Origin: JAVBSC01 sp031547305
Lineage (GTDB): Bacteria; Desulfobacterota; Desulfovibrionia; Desulfovibrionales; Desulfovibrionaceae
DNA: 15,069 nt
Direction of reading: 5' to 3'
Assembly (NCBI GenBank): GCA_031547305.1
Contig: JAVBSC010000022.1
Span: 1-15,069 of the forward strand
The translations under genes were made by a program, and so were the position numbers. Position 1 is the first letter of the stretch. Each line of letters starts with the position of its first letter. The notes under the pieces were generated by a model that made no database searches, was not told the origin of the DNA, and saw nothing but the letters and a program-made list of their open reading frames with translations. Positions 1 to 6,372 of this stretch are shown here, piece by piece.

Positions 1-123
1 CATCTTAACCGTTTTATCTTCGTGCATGATCCAGCCCGTGCATTCGGTGCCGGCCTTCAGCCCTTCCACTACCACTACGCCGACTCCGTCGGCTTCTTCG
101 TGGACCAAAAACTCAATGGACAT
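1..123 (-). CDS. UxaA/SuyA-like lyase small subunit, N-terminal part (likely (2R)-sulfolactate sulfo-lyase alpha subunit)
   Basis: The reverse strand opens with ATG at 123 and stays open to the window edge, giving the first 41 residues, starting MSIEFLVHEEADGVGVVVVE and continuing through an AGTECTGW stretch. A good ribosome site, AGGAG at 129-133, lies 5 nt upstream and fixes the start. The pattern FLVH..D.VGV.VV...KAG....GW is what I recall for the small SAF-domain subunit of the altronate dehydratase (UxaA) family, in particular SuyA, which with SuyB removes sulfite from sulfolactate in the cytoplasm. The substrate assignment is inference, since only the N-terminus is visible and SuyB is not. 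Sulfite release would suit a sulfite-respiring desulfovibrio. The gene is transcribed away from the sigma-54 activator and has its own -24/-12 promoter. It could instead be another UxaA-family lyase. Confidence 0.72.
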   Translation of the reverse strand, partial: MSIEFLVHEEADGVGVVVVEGLKAGTECTGWIMHEDKTVKM

Positions 124-171
124 GTTTACTCCTGAATCGGTTGATCCAAATACCAGGGGACTATTCCCCCA

Positions 172-185
172 CCGGAGGCCTCCGG
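172..185. repeat. Perfect 14-bp palindrome in the leader of the lyase gene
   Basis: CCGGAGGCCTCCGG reads the same on both strands. It lies between the proposed sigma-54 start point (about 284) and the lyase ATG at 123, so it would be transcribed in that gene's leader. A second small dyad, GGGG/CCCC at 157-170, follows it in the leader. It could be a protein-binding site or an mRNA stem; no known riboswitch is recognised. Confidence 0.5.
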
Positions 186-295
186 CGTTACCCCTTGCCG
201 CCATATATGAAACAATGCCGGCGTTTCGGAAAACACTCCGAACGACGCTTCAAAATTTGGCCGGATGTTGCCACTCCGCAGCCGCCGTTGGATGT

Positions 296-311
296 AGCAA
301 GTAGCGTTCCA
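296..311 (-). promoter_or_regulatory. Sigma-54 (-24/-12) promoter for the lyase gene
   Basis: Read on the minus strand, the 16 bases are TGGAACGCTACTTGCT. Against the consensus TGGCACG-N4-TTGCW there is one mismatch (A for C at the fourth base). The invariant GG and GC are present with correct spacing. Transcription would start about 12 bases after the GC and leave a leader of about 160 nt before the lyase ATG at 123. The divergent neighbour encodes exactly the kind of activator such a promoter needs. Confidence 0.75.
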
Positions 312-397
312 AAAAAAACGCCTAAGAACCCGGCCTGAGTTAATCAGATAATATATGGGGTCCGGCAAGGCGCTCGTTATTTTTTGCGCAAAATTTC

Positions 398-432
398 TGC
401 CCGCATATGGACATTATGACCATATGCGGGCA
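398..432. promoter_or_regulatory. Perfect 13-bp inverted repeat, candidate upstream activator site
   Basis: TGCCCGCATATGG (398-410) and its exact complement CCATATGCGGGCA (420-432) flank a 9-bp spacer. The centre lies about 105 bp upstream of the -24 element of the lyase promoter, a typical distance for enhancer sites of sigma-54 activators. It is also 40-75 bp ahead of the activator's own start at 473, so autoregulation is possible. No T-run follows on either side, so a terminator is unlikely. That the neighbouring activator binds here is inference. Confidence 0.65.
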
Positions 433-472
433 TAGTCATTCTCCCGGCTATCGGTACGGTAAGGTTATAATT

Positions 473-2095
473 ATGCTTACAAACACGACAACACTGAGTT
501 TAAAAGTAAACGAGCTTGGGCAGAAGCTCATGCAGGTGCTGGCCACCAGAGCCAGCCGCAAGCTGTTTTTTAACGCCCTGTGCCGTCTTTTGCACGAGCA
601 TTTCCACTATGACCGCCTGTGCATCAATCTCTATGATCAGCAGGGCGAAATGCTCACCTATTTCACCGCCGCGGAAGGGACCGTGGTCAGCACCCTTTCC
701 CCGGTGCGTCCGGCGGAGGCTTCCAGCACAGTGGCCGGGCACGTCATTGCCACGCGCAAGCCTGTGATCATCACCGACTTCGCCCAATATTTTTCCGAAT
801 CCTCCATCCACCCCATAGCGGAAGCCGGCCTGACCGCCACCATGGCTTTCCCGCTCATTCTGGACAACGAAATCATCGCCACGCTGCACTGTTCCTTTGC
901 GGAAAAGCCTGACAACCTCTATGGCATTACCTCTTTTCTGCTCAACCTCTGCCCGTTTATCGCCACCTGCCTGGGGGCCATCCTTTCTCTTGAGCAGTCC
1001 AAGCTAGGCGAGTTCAGCCCGCCGTTACGGCCTGTGCCGCCGGCCGTTATGGACGACGCGATCATCCGGCACAGCCCGGTCATGCGTGAAGTCATGCGCA
1101 AAGTTGAAGTGGTGGCCAAGCTGCATGTGCCCGTGCTGCTCCTGGGCGAAACCGGTACCGGCAAAAGCCTGATCGCCCACGACATCCATCGGCGCAGCGC
1201 CCGCAAGGACGCGCGCTTCGTCAAAGTCAACTGCCCGGCCCTGCCCCAGAGTCTTTTTGAGAGCGAACTCTTCGGCCACGCCAAAGGCGCTTTTACCGGC
1301 GCGGCCAACAAGCGCGTGGGACGCTTTGAACTGGCCCACGGCGGCACCCTGTTTCTGGACGAAATAGCCGAGCTCTCGCCGGAAATGCAGAGCAAGCTGC
1401 TCCAGGTGCTGGAAGACGCCAGCTTTGAGCGGGTGGGCGAGAGCGTCTCCCTGGCCGCGGATGTGCGCGTGATTGCGGCCACCAACGCCAGGCCCTGCGA
1501 CGCCCTGGCTTGCGGCAAACTACGGCCGGACCTGTTCTACCGCCTCTCGCCCTGCACTATTGAGCTCCCCCCCCTGCGCGAGCGCCTGGAGGACATCCCG
1601 CCGCTGGTGGCCGCGCTGTCCACCCAGGTGGCCACCAGCCTGGGGCTGCCGCAGGTAAAGCTCACTCCGGCCCTCATGGCCCCCTTACGGCGCTACCCCT
1701 GGCCCGGAAACGTCCGGGAACTGCGCAACGTGCTCAGCCGCCTGGTCATCCACAACAGTATGCACAACCAGCTTAATGCGGATATTGTGGAAAAGACCCT
1801 TGAGGCAAGCCGCGCCATGGTCGCCCTGCCGTCAGTTCCGGCCTCAGCCCCCCCCCTCGCCCGGCCGGACGTAGCGGCCCGGACTCCGCCGGAAGCCCGC
1901 CTGGGGGACCAATCCACCCTGGCCATGGCTGAACGCCGGCACATTTTGGAAATGCTGGAGCGGACCGGCGGGATTATTGCCGGCCCCAATGGCGCCGCCG
2001 CCCTTTTGGGCCTGCCCCGCTCCACCCTGCAACACCGCATGAACAAGCTGGGCATAAAGGGCGTACAGCAAAACAAAAAAGAAAAGACAATTTAA
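473..2095 (+). CDS. Sigma-54-dependent transcriptional activator, GAF-AAA+-Fis (FhlA/NorR-like architecture)
   Basis: This is a 540-residue enhancer-binding protein. A GAF-type sensor domain covers about residues 20-175. The AAA+ domain (about 195-425) has Walker A GETGTGKS at 225-232, the sigma-54-contacting GAFTGA loop at 272-277, Walker B GTLFLDEI at 291-298 and the RPDLFYRL arginine-finger region at 351-358, all intact. A Pro/Ala-rich linker leads to a Fis-type helix-turn-helix at about 485-530 (LLGLPRSTLQHRMNKLGI). ATG 473 was chosen because AAGG at 461-464 sits 8 nt upstream. The in-frame ATG at 407 would place the perfect inverted repeat inside the coding region. The protein probably senses a small molecule through GAF and activates the divergent lyase promoter by ATP-driven remodelling of sigma-54 RNA polymerase. 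The ligand is unknown. Confidence 0.93.
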   Translation: MLTNTTTLSLKVNELGQKLMQVLATRASRKLFFNALCRLLHEHFHYDRLCINLYDQQGEMLTYFTAAEGTVVSTLSPVRPAEASSTVAGHVIATRKPVIITDFAQYFSESSIHPIAEAGLTATMAFPLILDNEIIATLHCSFAEKPDNLYGITSFLLNLCPFIATCLGAILSLEQSKLGEFSPPLRPVPPAVMDDAIIRHSPVMREVMRKVEVVAKLHVPVLLLGETGTGKSLIAHDIHRRSARKDARFVKVNCPALPQSLFESELFGHAKGAFTGAANKRVGRFELAHGGTLFLDEIAELSPEMQSKLLQVLEDASFERVGESVSLAADVRVIAATNARPCDALACGKLRPDLFYRLSPCTIELPPLRERLEDIPPLVAALSTQVATSLGLPQVKLTPALMAPLRRYPWPGNVRELRNVLSRLVIHNSMHNQLNADIVEKTLEASRAMVALPSVPASAPPLARPDVAARTPPEARLGDQSTLAMAERRHILEMLERTGGIIAGPNGAAALLGLPRSTLQHRMNKLGIKGVQQNKKEKTI

Positions 2096-2142
2096 AAAAT
2101 CCGTTTTATATTTCGAATTATTTTCCACTCTCAGGCATTTTT

Positions 2143-2171
2143 TTGGACAATATTCGTAAAAGTGGTATGTT
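2143..2171 (+). promoter_or_regulatory. Sigma-70-type promoter for the isomerase-like gene
   Basis: TTGGAC (2143-2148), a 17-bp spacer and TATGTT (2166-2171) lie in the AT-rich 163-bp gap upstream of the isomerase-like gene. Each hexamer has four of six consensus bases. The prediction is by eye only. Confidence 0.4.
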
Positions 2172-2197
2172 GGCAGATATCAAATTGCTAAATGCCA
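2171..2197. promoter_or_regulatory. 27-bp imperfect dyad, candidate operator over the start of transcription
   Basis: TGGCA (2171-2175) and TGCCA (2193-2197) flank a symmetric CAAATTG core (2181-2187). Ten of the 13 base pairs around the centre at 2184 are complementary. The site abuts the proposed -10 hexamer and would cover the start point, where a repressor would block transcription of the isomerase-like gene. It is unlike the repeat at 398-432, so a different regulator is expected. Confidence 0.45.
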
Positions 2198-2258
2198 CGA
2201 CTGTGATATTTTTTATGAAACATTTTAACATTTTATCGATTTAAGCGAGGAGTTTTTT

Positions 2259-3599
2259 ATGAGTCAGTTACGCGCCGGTTTTCTGCCCCTGGGCCGCATC
2301 AACTTCGATATGGAAGCGGCCGGAAAATGTCTGGCCCAGAGCAAAGAGATGCTCAAAAACCTGAGCCCCGGCATAATTTGCCCGGAAGGCCATCTGAACA
2401 CCTACGATGACATGACATCGTTTATAAAGGCCAACGCTCCCTTTGACTTCATCATCGTCCAGGCCGCCACTTTTGTGGATCCGCGTTTCTGTCTGGAGTT
2501 CAGGCAACTCCTCAAATGCCCGGTGTTGCTCTGGGGCGTGCGCGAACCCAGCATTGCCGAAGGCACCAGGCTGCGTCTGAACTCCCTGACCGGAGTCATG
2601 GCCCAGAGCCAGCTTATGCACCAGTTGGGCGCGGAATACGAATTCATTTACGGCAACGCGGACGAGCCCAAAGTGCGCGACGCCGTGGCCCGCTGGGTCC
2701 GGGCCGGCGAGGTGGCCGCCCGCATTCGCGGCATGAAGCTGGGCGTCGTCGGCTCCATCCCGCCAGGCTACTTCTTCAGCCTGGAAGAGGAAGTGCACCT
2801 GCGCAGCAAGCTCGGCCCGCAGGTCGTGCCCATTGAAGTCTACAAAATCATCCATCAGGTCAACCAGATGCCCGCGGCCGAAAAAAAGGCCGTGTTTGAG
2901 CAAATCAGCGCACCCTTTCCCGGCATGAAGGAAATGCCGGAAGAAAAGCAGCTTAATTTTGCCGGCTTTTATAAAGCCGTGCGCAACTTTGTGGACCAGA
3001 ACAAGCTGGACGCCATCTGCGGCCGCTGCTGGCCGGACAGCTTCGAAGGACTTGGCATAGCCTTCTGCGCGGCCTATTCCCTGATCGGCAGCGACATCCC
3101 GGTGGGCTGCGAAGCGGACCAGGGCGGCGCGCTCACCCAGGCCATGCTTTCCTGGCTGGGCGGCATGCCCGGCTACCTGGCCGACGTGGTTGCCCTTGAC
3201 GAAAAGGCCGATACAATAACCATGTGGCACTGCGGCTACGGATCGCCCAAGTTGGCCAATCCCAACCGTCCCCTGAACATCGGCGTGCACCCCAACCGCA
3301 GGATGCCTCCGATCTTTGAATTCCCCATGAAGCCCGGCCGCGTGACCCTGTCCCGCCTGGGCAAACGCAGGGAAGGCGGCTACCGCCTGTTCGTGGCCGG
3401 CGGCGAATGCCAGGACGAGCCGCTCCAGTTTGCCGGCACCTCCGCCGTGATCAAGGTGGATCACGGCTCCGAGCCATTCCTGCGCAAACTGATCGATCAG
3501 GGCTGGGAATACCACGTGGGCATGGTGCACAAGGACGTGCGCGAGGAACTCGCCACTCTGGGACGCCTGATGGGCATTGAAGTTATAAGGATGGACTAA
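2259..3599 (+). CDS. L-fucose/L-arabinose isomerase family protein
   Basis: This 446-residue cytoplasmic protein starts at an ATG preceded by GAGGAG at 2247-2252. The N-terminal half looks like the Rossmann-like domains of the FucI/AraA fold. The C-terminal half carries the family signature: GCEADQGGALTQ at 283-294 (candidate metal ligand E285), LADVVALDE around 308-315 with acidic D309 and D314, and HCG at 324-326. Members interconvert an aldose and a ketose using Mn2+. It is shorter than classical FucI (about 590) or AraA (about 500), as seen in the broad L-fucose isomerase-related group whose substrates are mostly unknown. It is a single gene between its own promoter and terminator, downstream of a lyase/sigma-54 unit, so a sugar acid, sulfo-sugar or similar carbon source is possible. 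The reaction is not proven by the sequence. Confidence 0.8.
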   Translation: MSQLRAGFLPLGRINFDMEAAGKCLAQSKEMLKNLSPGIICPEGHLNTYDDMTSFIKANAPFDFIIVQAATFVDPRFCLEFRQLLKCPVLLWGVREPSIAEGTRLRLNSLTGVMAQSQLMHQLGAEYEFIYGNADEPKVRDAVARWVRAGEVAARIRGMKLGVVGSIPPGYFFSLEEEVHLRSKLGPQVVPIEVYKIIHQVNQMPAAEKKAVFEQISAPFPGMKEMPEEKQLNFAGFYKAVRNFVDQNKLDAICGRCWPDSFEGLGIAFCAAYSLIGSDIPVGCEADQGGALTQAMLSWLGGMPGYLADVVALDEKADTITMWHCGYGSPKLANPNRPLNIGVHPNRRMPPIFEFPMKPGRVTLSRLGKRREGGYRLFVAGGECQDEPLQFAGTSAVIKVDHGSEPFLRKLIDQGWEYHVGMVHKDVREELATLGRLMGIEVIRMD

Positions 3600-3629
3600 G
3601 CAACGCTCAGCTTTTTTGGGTTGCTGTTA

Positions 3630-3660
3630 AATGCGGGGAGGCCTGTGGCCTCCCCGCATT
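3630..3660 (+). terminator. Strong hairpin after the isomerase-like gene
   Basis: Perfect 14-bp arms (AATGCGGGGAGGCC at 3630-3643 and its complement at 3647-3660) enclose a TGT loop, 31 bp after the stop codon. No clear T-run follows, so it may act as a terminator or as a 3'-end stabilising stem. A smaller AGCAAC/GTTGCT dyad (3599-3604, 3620-3625) precedes it. Confidence 0.6.
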
Positions 3661-3815
3661 CATTGGAAATGTCTTTCAAAAACCTGTACGGCAACCATGG
3701 GGAGGATTTGAAAGTCCTCTTTATACTCCAGCGGCTTCCAGGCTGCCCATTTTGCGAGAATCCGTGCTTTTCCGGCTTTTCCAGGCATGGCGGCAATCCA
3801 AAACGCGAAATGCTC

Positions 3816-3842
3816 TAAAGTGCTGGCGATTTCAGCCGATTA
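3816..3842 (+). promoter_or_regulatory. Sigma-28 (FliA) flagellar promoter
   Basis: TAAA (3816-3819), a 15-bp spacer and GCCGATTA (3835-3842) match the flagellar consensus TAAA-N15-GCCGATAA at all but one base. The start point would be near 3850, giving a leader of about 36 nt to the ATG of the flagellin-like gene at 3886. The rest of the 286-bp gap between 3600 and 3885 holds the terminator hairpin and no convincing gene. Confidence 0.8.
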
Positions 3843-3885
3843 GAAATCCAAAGGATTAAAGTGGGCCGGAACCGGACAACAAGCC

Positions 3886-4701
3886 ATGTCACTTTACAGC
3901 AACGCACTGCAGCGCAGTACCCTCAATCTTATACGCGGGCAAATGCTCAGCGGTCTGCTGTCGCAATACGGCATGGGCGCAAGTCTGACGGATCTGGTCC
4001 TGAACCGCCACCCCGCGACGCGCAGCGGTCGGGAGATCATGGAATCCGCCCTGACCGGCCTGTCGCGTAGCGATGCCGGCATGCTCCGCCAGGCTTCCAA
4101 AAACGTCTCCGAGGCATCCAGCCTGCTTAAGGAAGCCGCAAGCGGCGTGGCCGGCATAAAAGACCGCCTGGAGCGCATGAAGACTCTGGCGGAAAAAGTC
4201 CAGGCCAATGAGATGGATTTGGGCGTGGCCCAATCCGAGTACGGCGATCTGCTCAGCGGGCTCTCCGGCATTGTCAAAGGCAGCCGCTACAACGGCATCA
4301 GCCTGATGAACGGCCCGGACTGGACCGGGGACGAGCGCGTGGGCTTCAATTCCGGCGATTTGGCCGGCAAGCTGCAAATCCAGGCCGGCAACGATCAGAG
4401 CCAGCTCAGCCTTTATGACCTCTCCAGCCTGCCCGGCGACTTGGCCGGCCTGGATCTTACGGATTCCGCAACAACAGATCTTTTAAGCTCCAAATTGGGC
4501 ACCATTTCCAGCCTCAAGCAAAGCTACGAGGCCCGCGCCGGACTCTACGAATCCGAAGCCGCGGCTTTTAAAAACCAGGCGAAAATTCTGGATGAAGCGG
4601 CGCAAAGGGCCATAAACAGCGGCAAAACCCACTCCCGCGACCTGGAGCTTCTGAACATGCTGCTCTCCGAGCAGGGCAATTTGTTCAACGGCACTTCCTG
4701 A
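3886..4701 (+). CDS. Divergent flagellin-like / flagellar filament or hook-associated protein
   Basis: This 271-residue, cysteine-free protein is rich in Ser, Leu, Ala and Gly and is mostly helical by appearance. Residues about 60-145 resemble the conserved D1 part of flagellins: a run of coiled helices (RQASKNVSEASSLLKEA, then RLERMKTLAEKVQAN) and the diagnostic NGISLMNG at about 136-143. The first 60 residues lack the usual flagellin SSG..I..A.DD.AG motif, and the C-terminus is also non-canonical, so it is not a standard filament protein. A near-perfect sigma-28 promoter directly upstream supports late flagellar expression. The start has only a weak ribosome site, and no better in-frame ATG is seen. 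It ends with no gap against the convergent diguanylate cyclase gene. It may be a minor filament subunit, a junction protein or a divergent FlgL-like protein. Confidence 0.68.
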   Translation: MSLYSNALQRSTLNLIRGQMLSGLLSQYGMGASLTDLVLNRHPATRSGREIMESALTGLSRSDAGMLRQASKNVSEASSLLKEAASGVAGIKDRLERMKTLAEKVQANEMDLGVAQSEYGDLLSGLSGIVKGSRYNGISLMNGPDWTGDERVGFNSGDLAGKLQIQAGNDQSQLSLYDLSSLPGDLAGLDLTDSATTDLLSSKLGTISSLKQSYEARAGLYESEAAAFKNQAKILDEAAQRAINSGKTHSRDLELLNMLLSEQGNLFNGTS

Positions 4702-6084
4702 TTATTTTGAGTCTGTAAAATCGCAGGCGTTTGTCGTCCGGCGGCGATCTTTGTGGCTGTCCACCCAGACGCGCATGGCGGCGCGGCTTTTGCCGTGATT
4801 CAGGGTTTTATCCCGAAGCATGATCTGGTCCGCCTCGTTAAGCAACTGGTCGAGTTGAGACCCTTCGTCCGTGCCGGCGCACCCCATGGATATGAAGATA
4901 GGCATGTTTTCTTTGTTGGCGTTGCGCTTTTTCAGAGCGGCGCGAATTTTTTCCATGGTTATCCGGGCGGACTCTCCGGTACAGCGGGGCAGGACAATGG
5001 CGAATTCGTCGCCGCCCATGCGCGCTATAACGTCCGTGGAACGTACAGCGCGGCGCAGAATGTCCGAGGCCGCAATGAGCAGGCTGTCGCCTACGCCGTG
5101 CCCGAGCAGGTCATTGACCATTTTCAGGGAGTCCACGTCCGCGTAGACGACGGAGACCGGGTGATCCTCAGGGCCGAGCTTGCTGAAAAACTGGTCAAAA
5201 TACAGACGACTGTGCAGCTTGGTGAGAAAATCGTGGTTGACTGTCTGGGTCAGGGCTTCCTGGGCCATGCGCAGTTCAGTGACGTCGGTGTGCAGGCCGA
5301 CGATGCGTTTGGCCCGGCCGCTTTGATCGCGGGCAACCACCTTGCCTCTGGCCAGAATCCAACGGTAGGTGCAATCCGCGGCCATAAAGCGGTAGGTGCA
5401 CTCAAACGTGTCGCCAAGCGCCGGGGAGTCGACATAAGCCGCCTGCCGGCGCAGCGTGGATTCCAGGTCTTCCTGGTGCACCCGAGTTCTCCAGGAGTCG
5501 ATGCGGGGAGGGAACGCCTCCGGGCTGTAGCCCAACATATTCAGATAGTGAGGGCTGTAATATGCTTCGCCGTTTTCCACGTTCCAGTCCCACAGGCCGT
5601 CTTGGGCCGCCTCCAGGGCAAGCTTGGCCCGCTCGCGTAACGTAAGGGCTTCCTCAAGCCTTTTTTCCAGCAGGTCGGCCGGAACCAGAAGGCCCACCAC
5701 ATACACCGCCTTGCCCTGGTCATCACGGCAAACCGCAATCCCCCTGGATAAAACGCGAAGGTACCTCCCCTCCGGGCAACGCACCCGGTAAAGGCATTCC
5801 GGTCGGTCTCCATTTTCCGGCATGTGGACGATGTCTTCCCAATACATCCGGATACGCTGCAAATCCTCAGGATGAGCGAGATACCACCATCCGTCGATTG
5901 TGGCTGGGAACACGCCTTCCCATCCCTTCCACAAGACCATGCCCGGCGCGGCAAAACGCAACCGGCGTTTTTCCAGATCGCAGACCCAGATTGTGAAGGT
6001 GCCCGGCAGGCATTCGGTGAAAATTCCGCCGTAATGCTCCGTGTATTTTTTGAACAGGGAATTCGGCGCGTCAATGTTGACCAT
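4702..6084 (-). CDS. PAS-PAS-GGDEF diguanylate cyclase
   Basis: This is a predicted 460-residue cytoplasmic protein without membrane segments. A divergent PAS-like domain covers about 25-135. A PAS fold of the PAS_3 type covers about 155-270 (WDWN...YYSPHYLNMLGY, ending in the PAC-like GLHTDVTELR), and a GGDEF domain covers 285-450. The catalytic motif GGDEF is intact at 357-361, the metal/substrate helix reads DVDSLKMVND, and RSTD at 348-351 lies five residues before GGDEF, as in a c-di-GMP inhibitory I-site. It should make cyclic di-GMP from two GTP under product inhibition in response to a PAS-sensed signal. The ATG at 6084 was chosen because domain homology starts soon after it; the frame stays open to 6423, but that part has no family features. 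Its ribosome site is weak. Its stop codon abuts the stop of the flagellin-like gene. Confidence 0.9.
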   Translation of the reverse strand: MVNIDAPNSLFKKYTEHYGGIFTECLPGTFTIWVCDLEKRRLRFAAPGMVLWKGWEGVFPATIDGWWYLAHPEDLQRIRMYWEDIVHMPENGDRPECLYRVRCPEGRYLRVLSRGIAVCRDDQGKAVYVVGLLVPADLLEKRLEEALTLRERAKLALEAAQDGLWDWNVENGEAYYSPHYLNMLGYSPEAFPPRIDSWRTRVHQEDLESTLRRQAAYVDSPALGDTFECTYRFMAADCTYRWILARGKVVARDQSGRAKRIVGLHTDVTELRMAQEALTQTVNHDFLTKLHSRLYFDQFFSKLGPEDHPVSVVYADVDSLKMVNDLLGHGVGDSLLIAASDILRRAVRSTDVIARMGGDEFAIVLPRCTGESARITMEKIRAALKKRNANKENMPIFISMGCAGTDEGSQLDQLLNEADQIMLRDKTLNHGKSRAAMRVWVDSHKDRRRTTNACDFTDSK

Positions 6085-6372
6085 TACAAAAAACCGTAGA
6101 AATAAAACGGTTGAAAATACGGGCTGCAAGGCCCCCCCAGTCCCCCCAGGGGAAAATCGCTTATTTTCAGATTGGCCGAAAACAATCCGATTGTCAAAAG
6201 AATATATTCTAGCGGGAGGATAATTGCCATAATAATTAAAATAAATTACGGCTGAGTTTTGCAGTAGCCGGATTATTTTGCTGATTTCGACCTTGATCTT
6301 TTTTCTATTAAGCCTATTTTTCCCTCCCGGCGGCCAGATGGCTACGCCGCACTTTTTTGCCAAGAGGCGCAT
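6085..6372. other. Divergent intergenic region between cyclase and glycan cassette
   Basis: This 288-bp AT-rich region must hold both outward promoters. Visible items are a perfect palindrome AGAATATATTCT at 6199-6210, a perfect minus-strand TTGACA at 6192-6197 that lacks a convincing -10 at 16-18 bp, and a possible plus-strand pair TTGATC-N16-TATTTT just before the glycosyltransferase gene. Tracts of seven and six cytosines (6132-6138, 6142-6147) give G-tracts in the cyclase leader. None is strong enough to call a promoter with confidence. Confidence 0.4.

Noticed and set aside
26..338. Short overlapping ORFs near the left edge on both strands
   Set aside because: They cover the divergent regulatory region, have no ribosome sites and no recognisable protein features.
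407..472. Upstream in-frame start for the sigma-54 activator at 407
   Set aside because: It would encode the second half of a perfect inverted repeat and has no ribosome site; ATG 473 has AAGG at good spacing.
2171..2189. Possible sigma-54 promoter TGGCAG...TTGCT before the isomerase-like gene
   Set aside because: The GG and GC are three bases too far apart for -24/-12; the stretch is better explained as a dyad.
2268..3530. 420-codon minus-strand open frame
   Set aside because: It is the antisense shadow of the isomerase-like gene: His/Ala/Gly-rich, with no domain.
3621..3818. 65-codon plus-strand open frame
   Set aside because: It spans the terminator hairpin, has no ribosome site and no family features.
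4753..5640. 295-codon plus-strand open frame
   Set aside because: Shadow of the diguanylate cyclase gene, whose motifs are all intact on the other strand.
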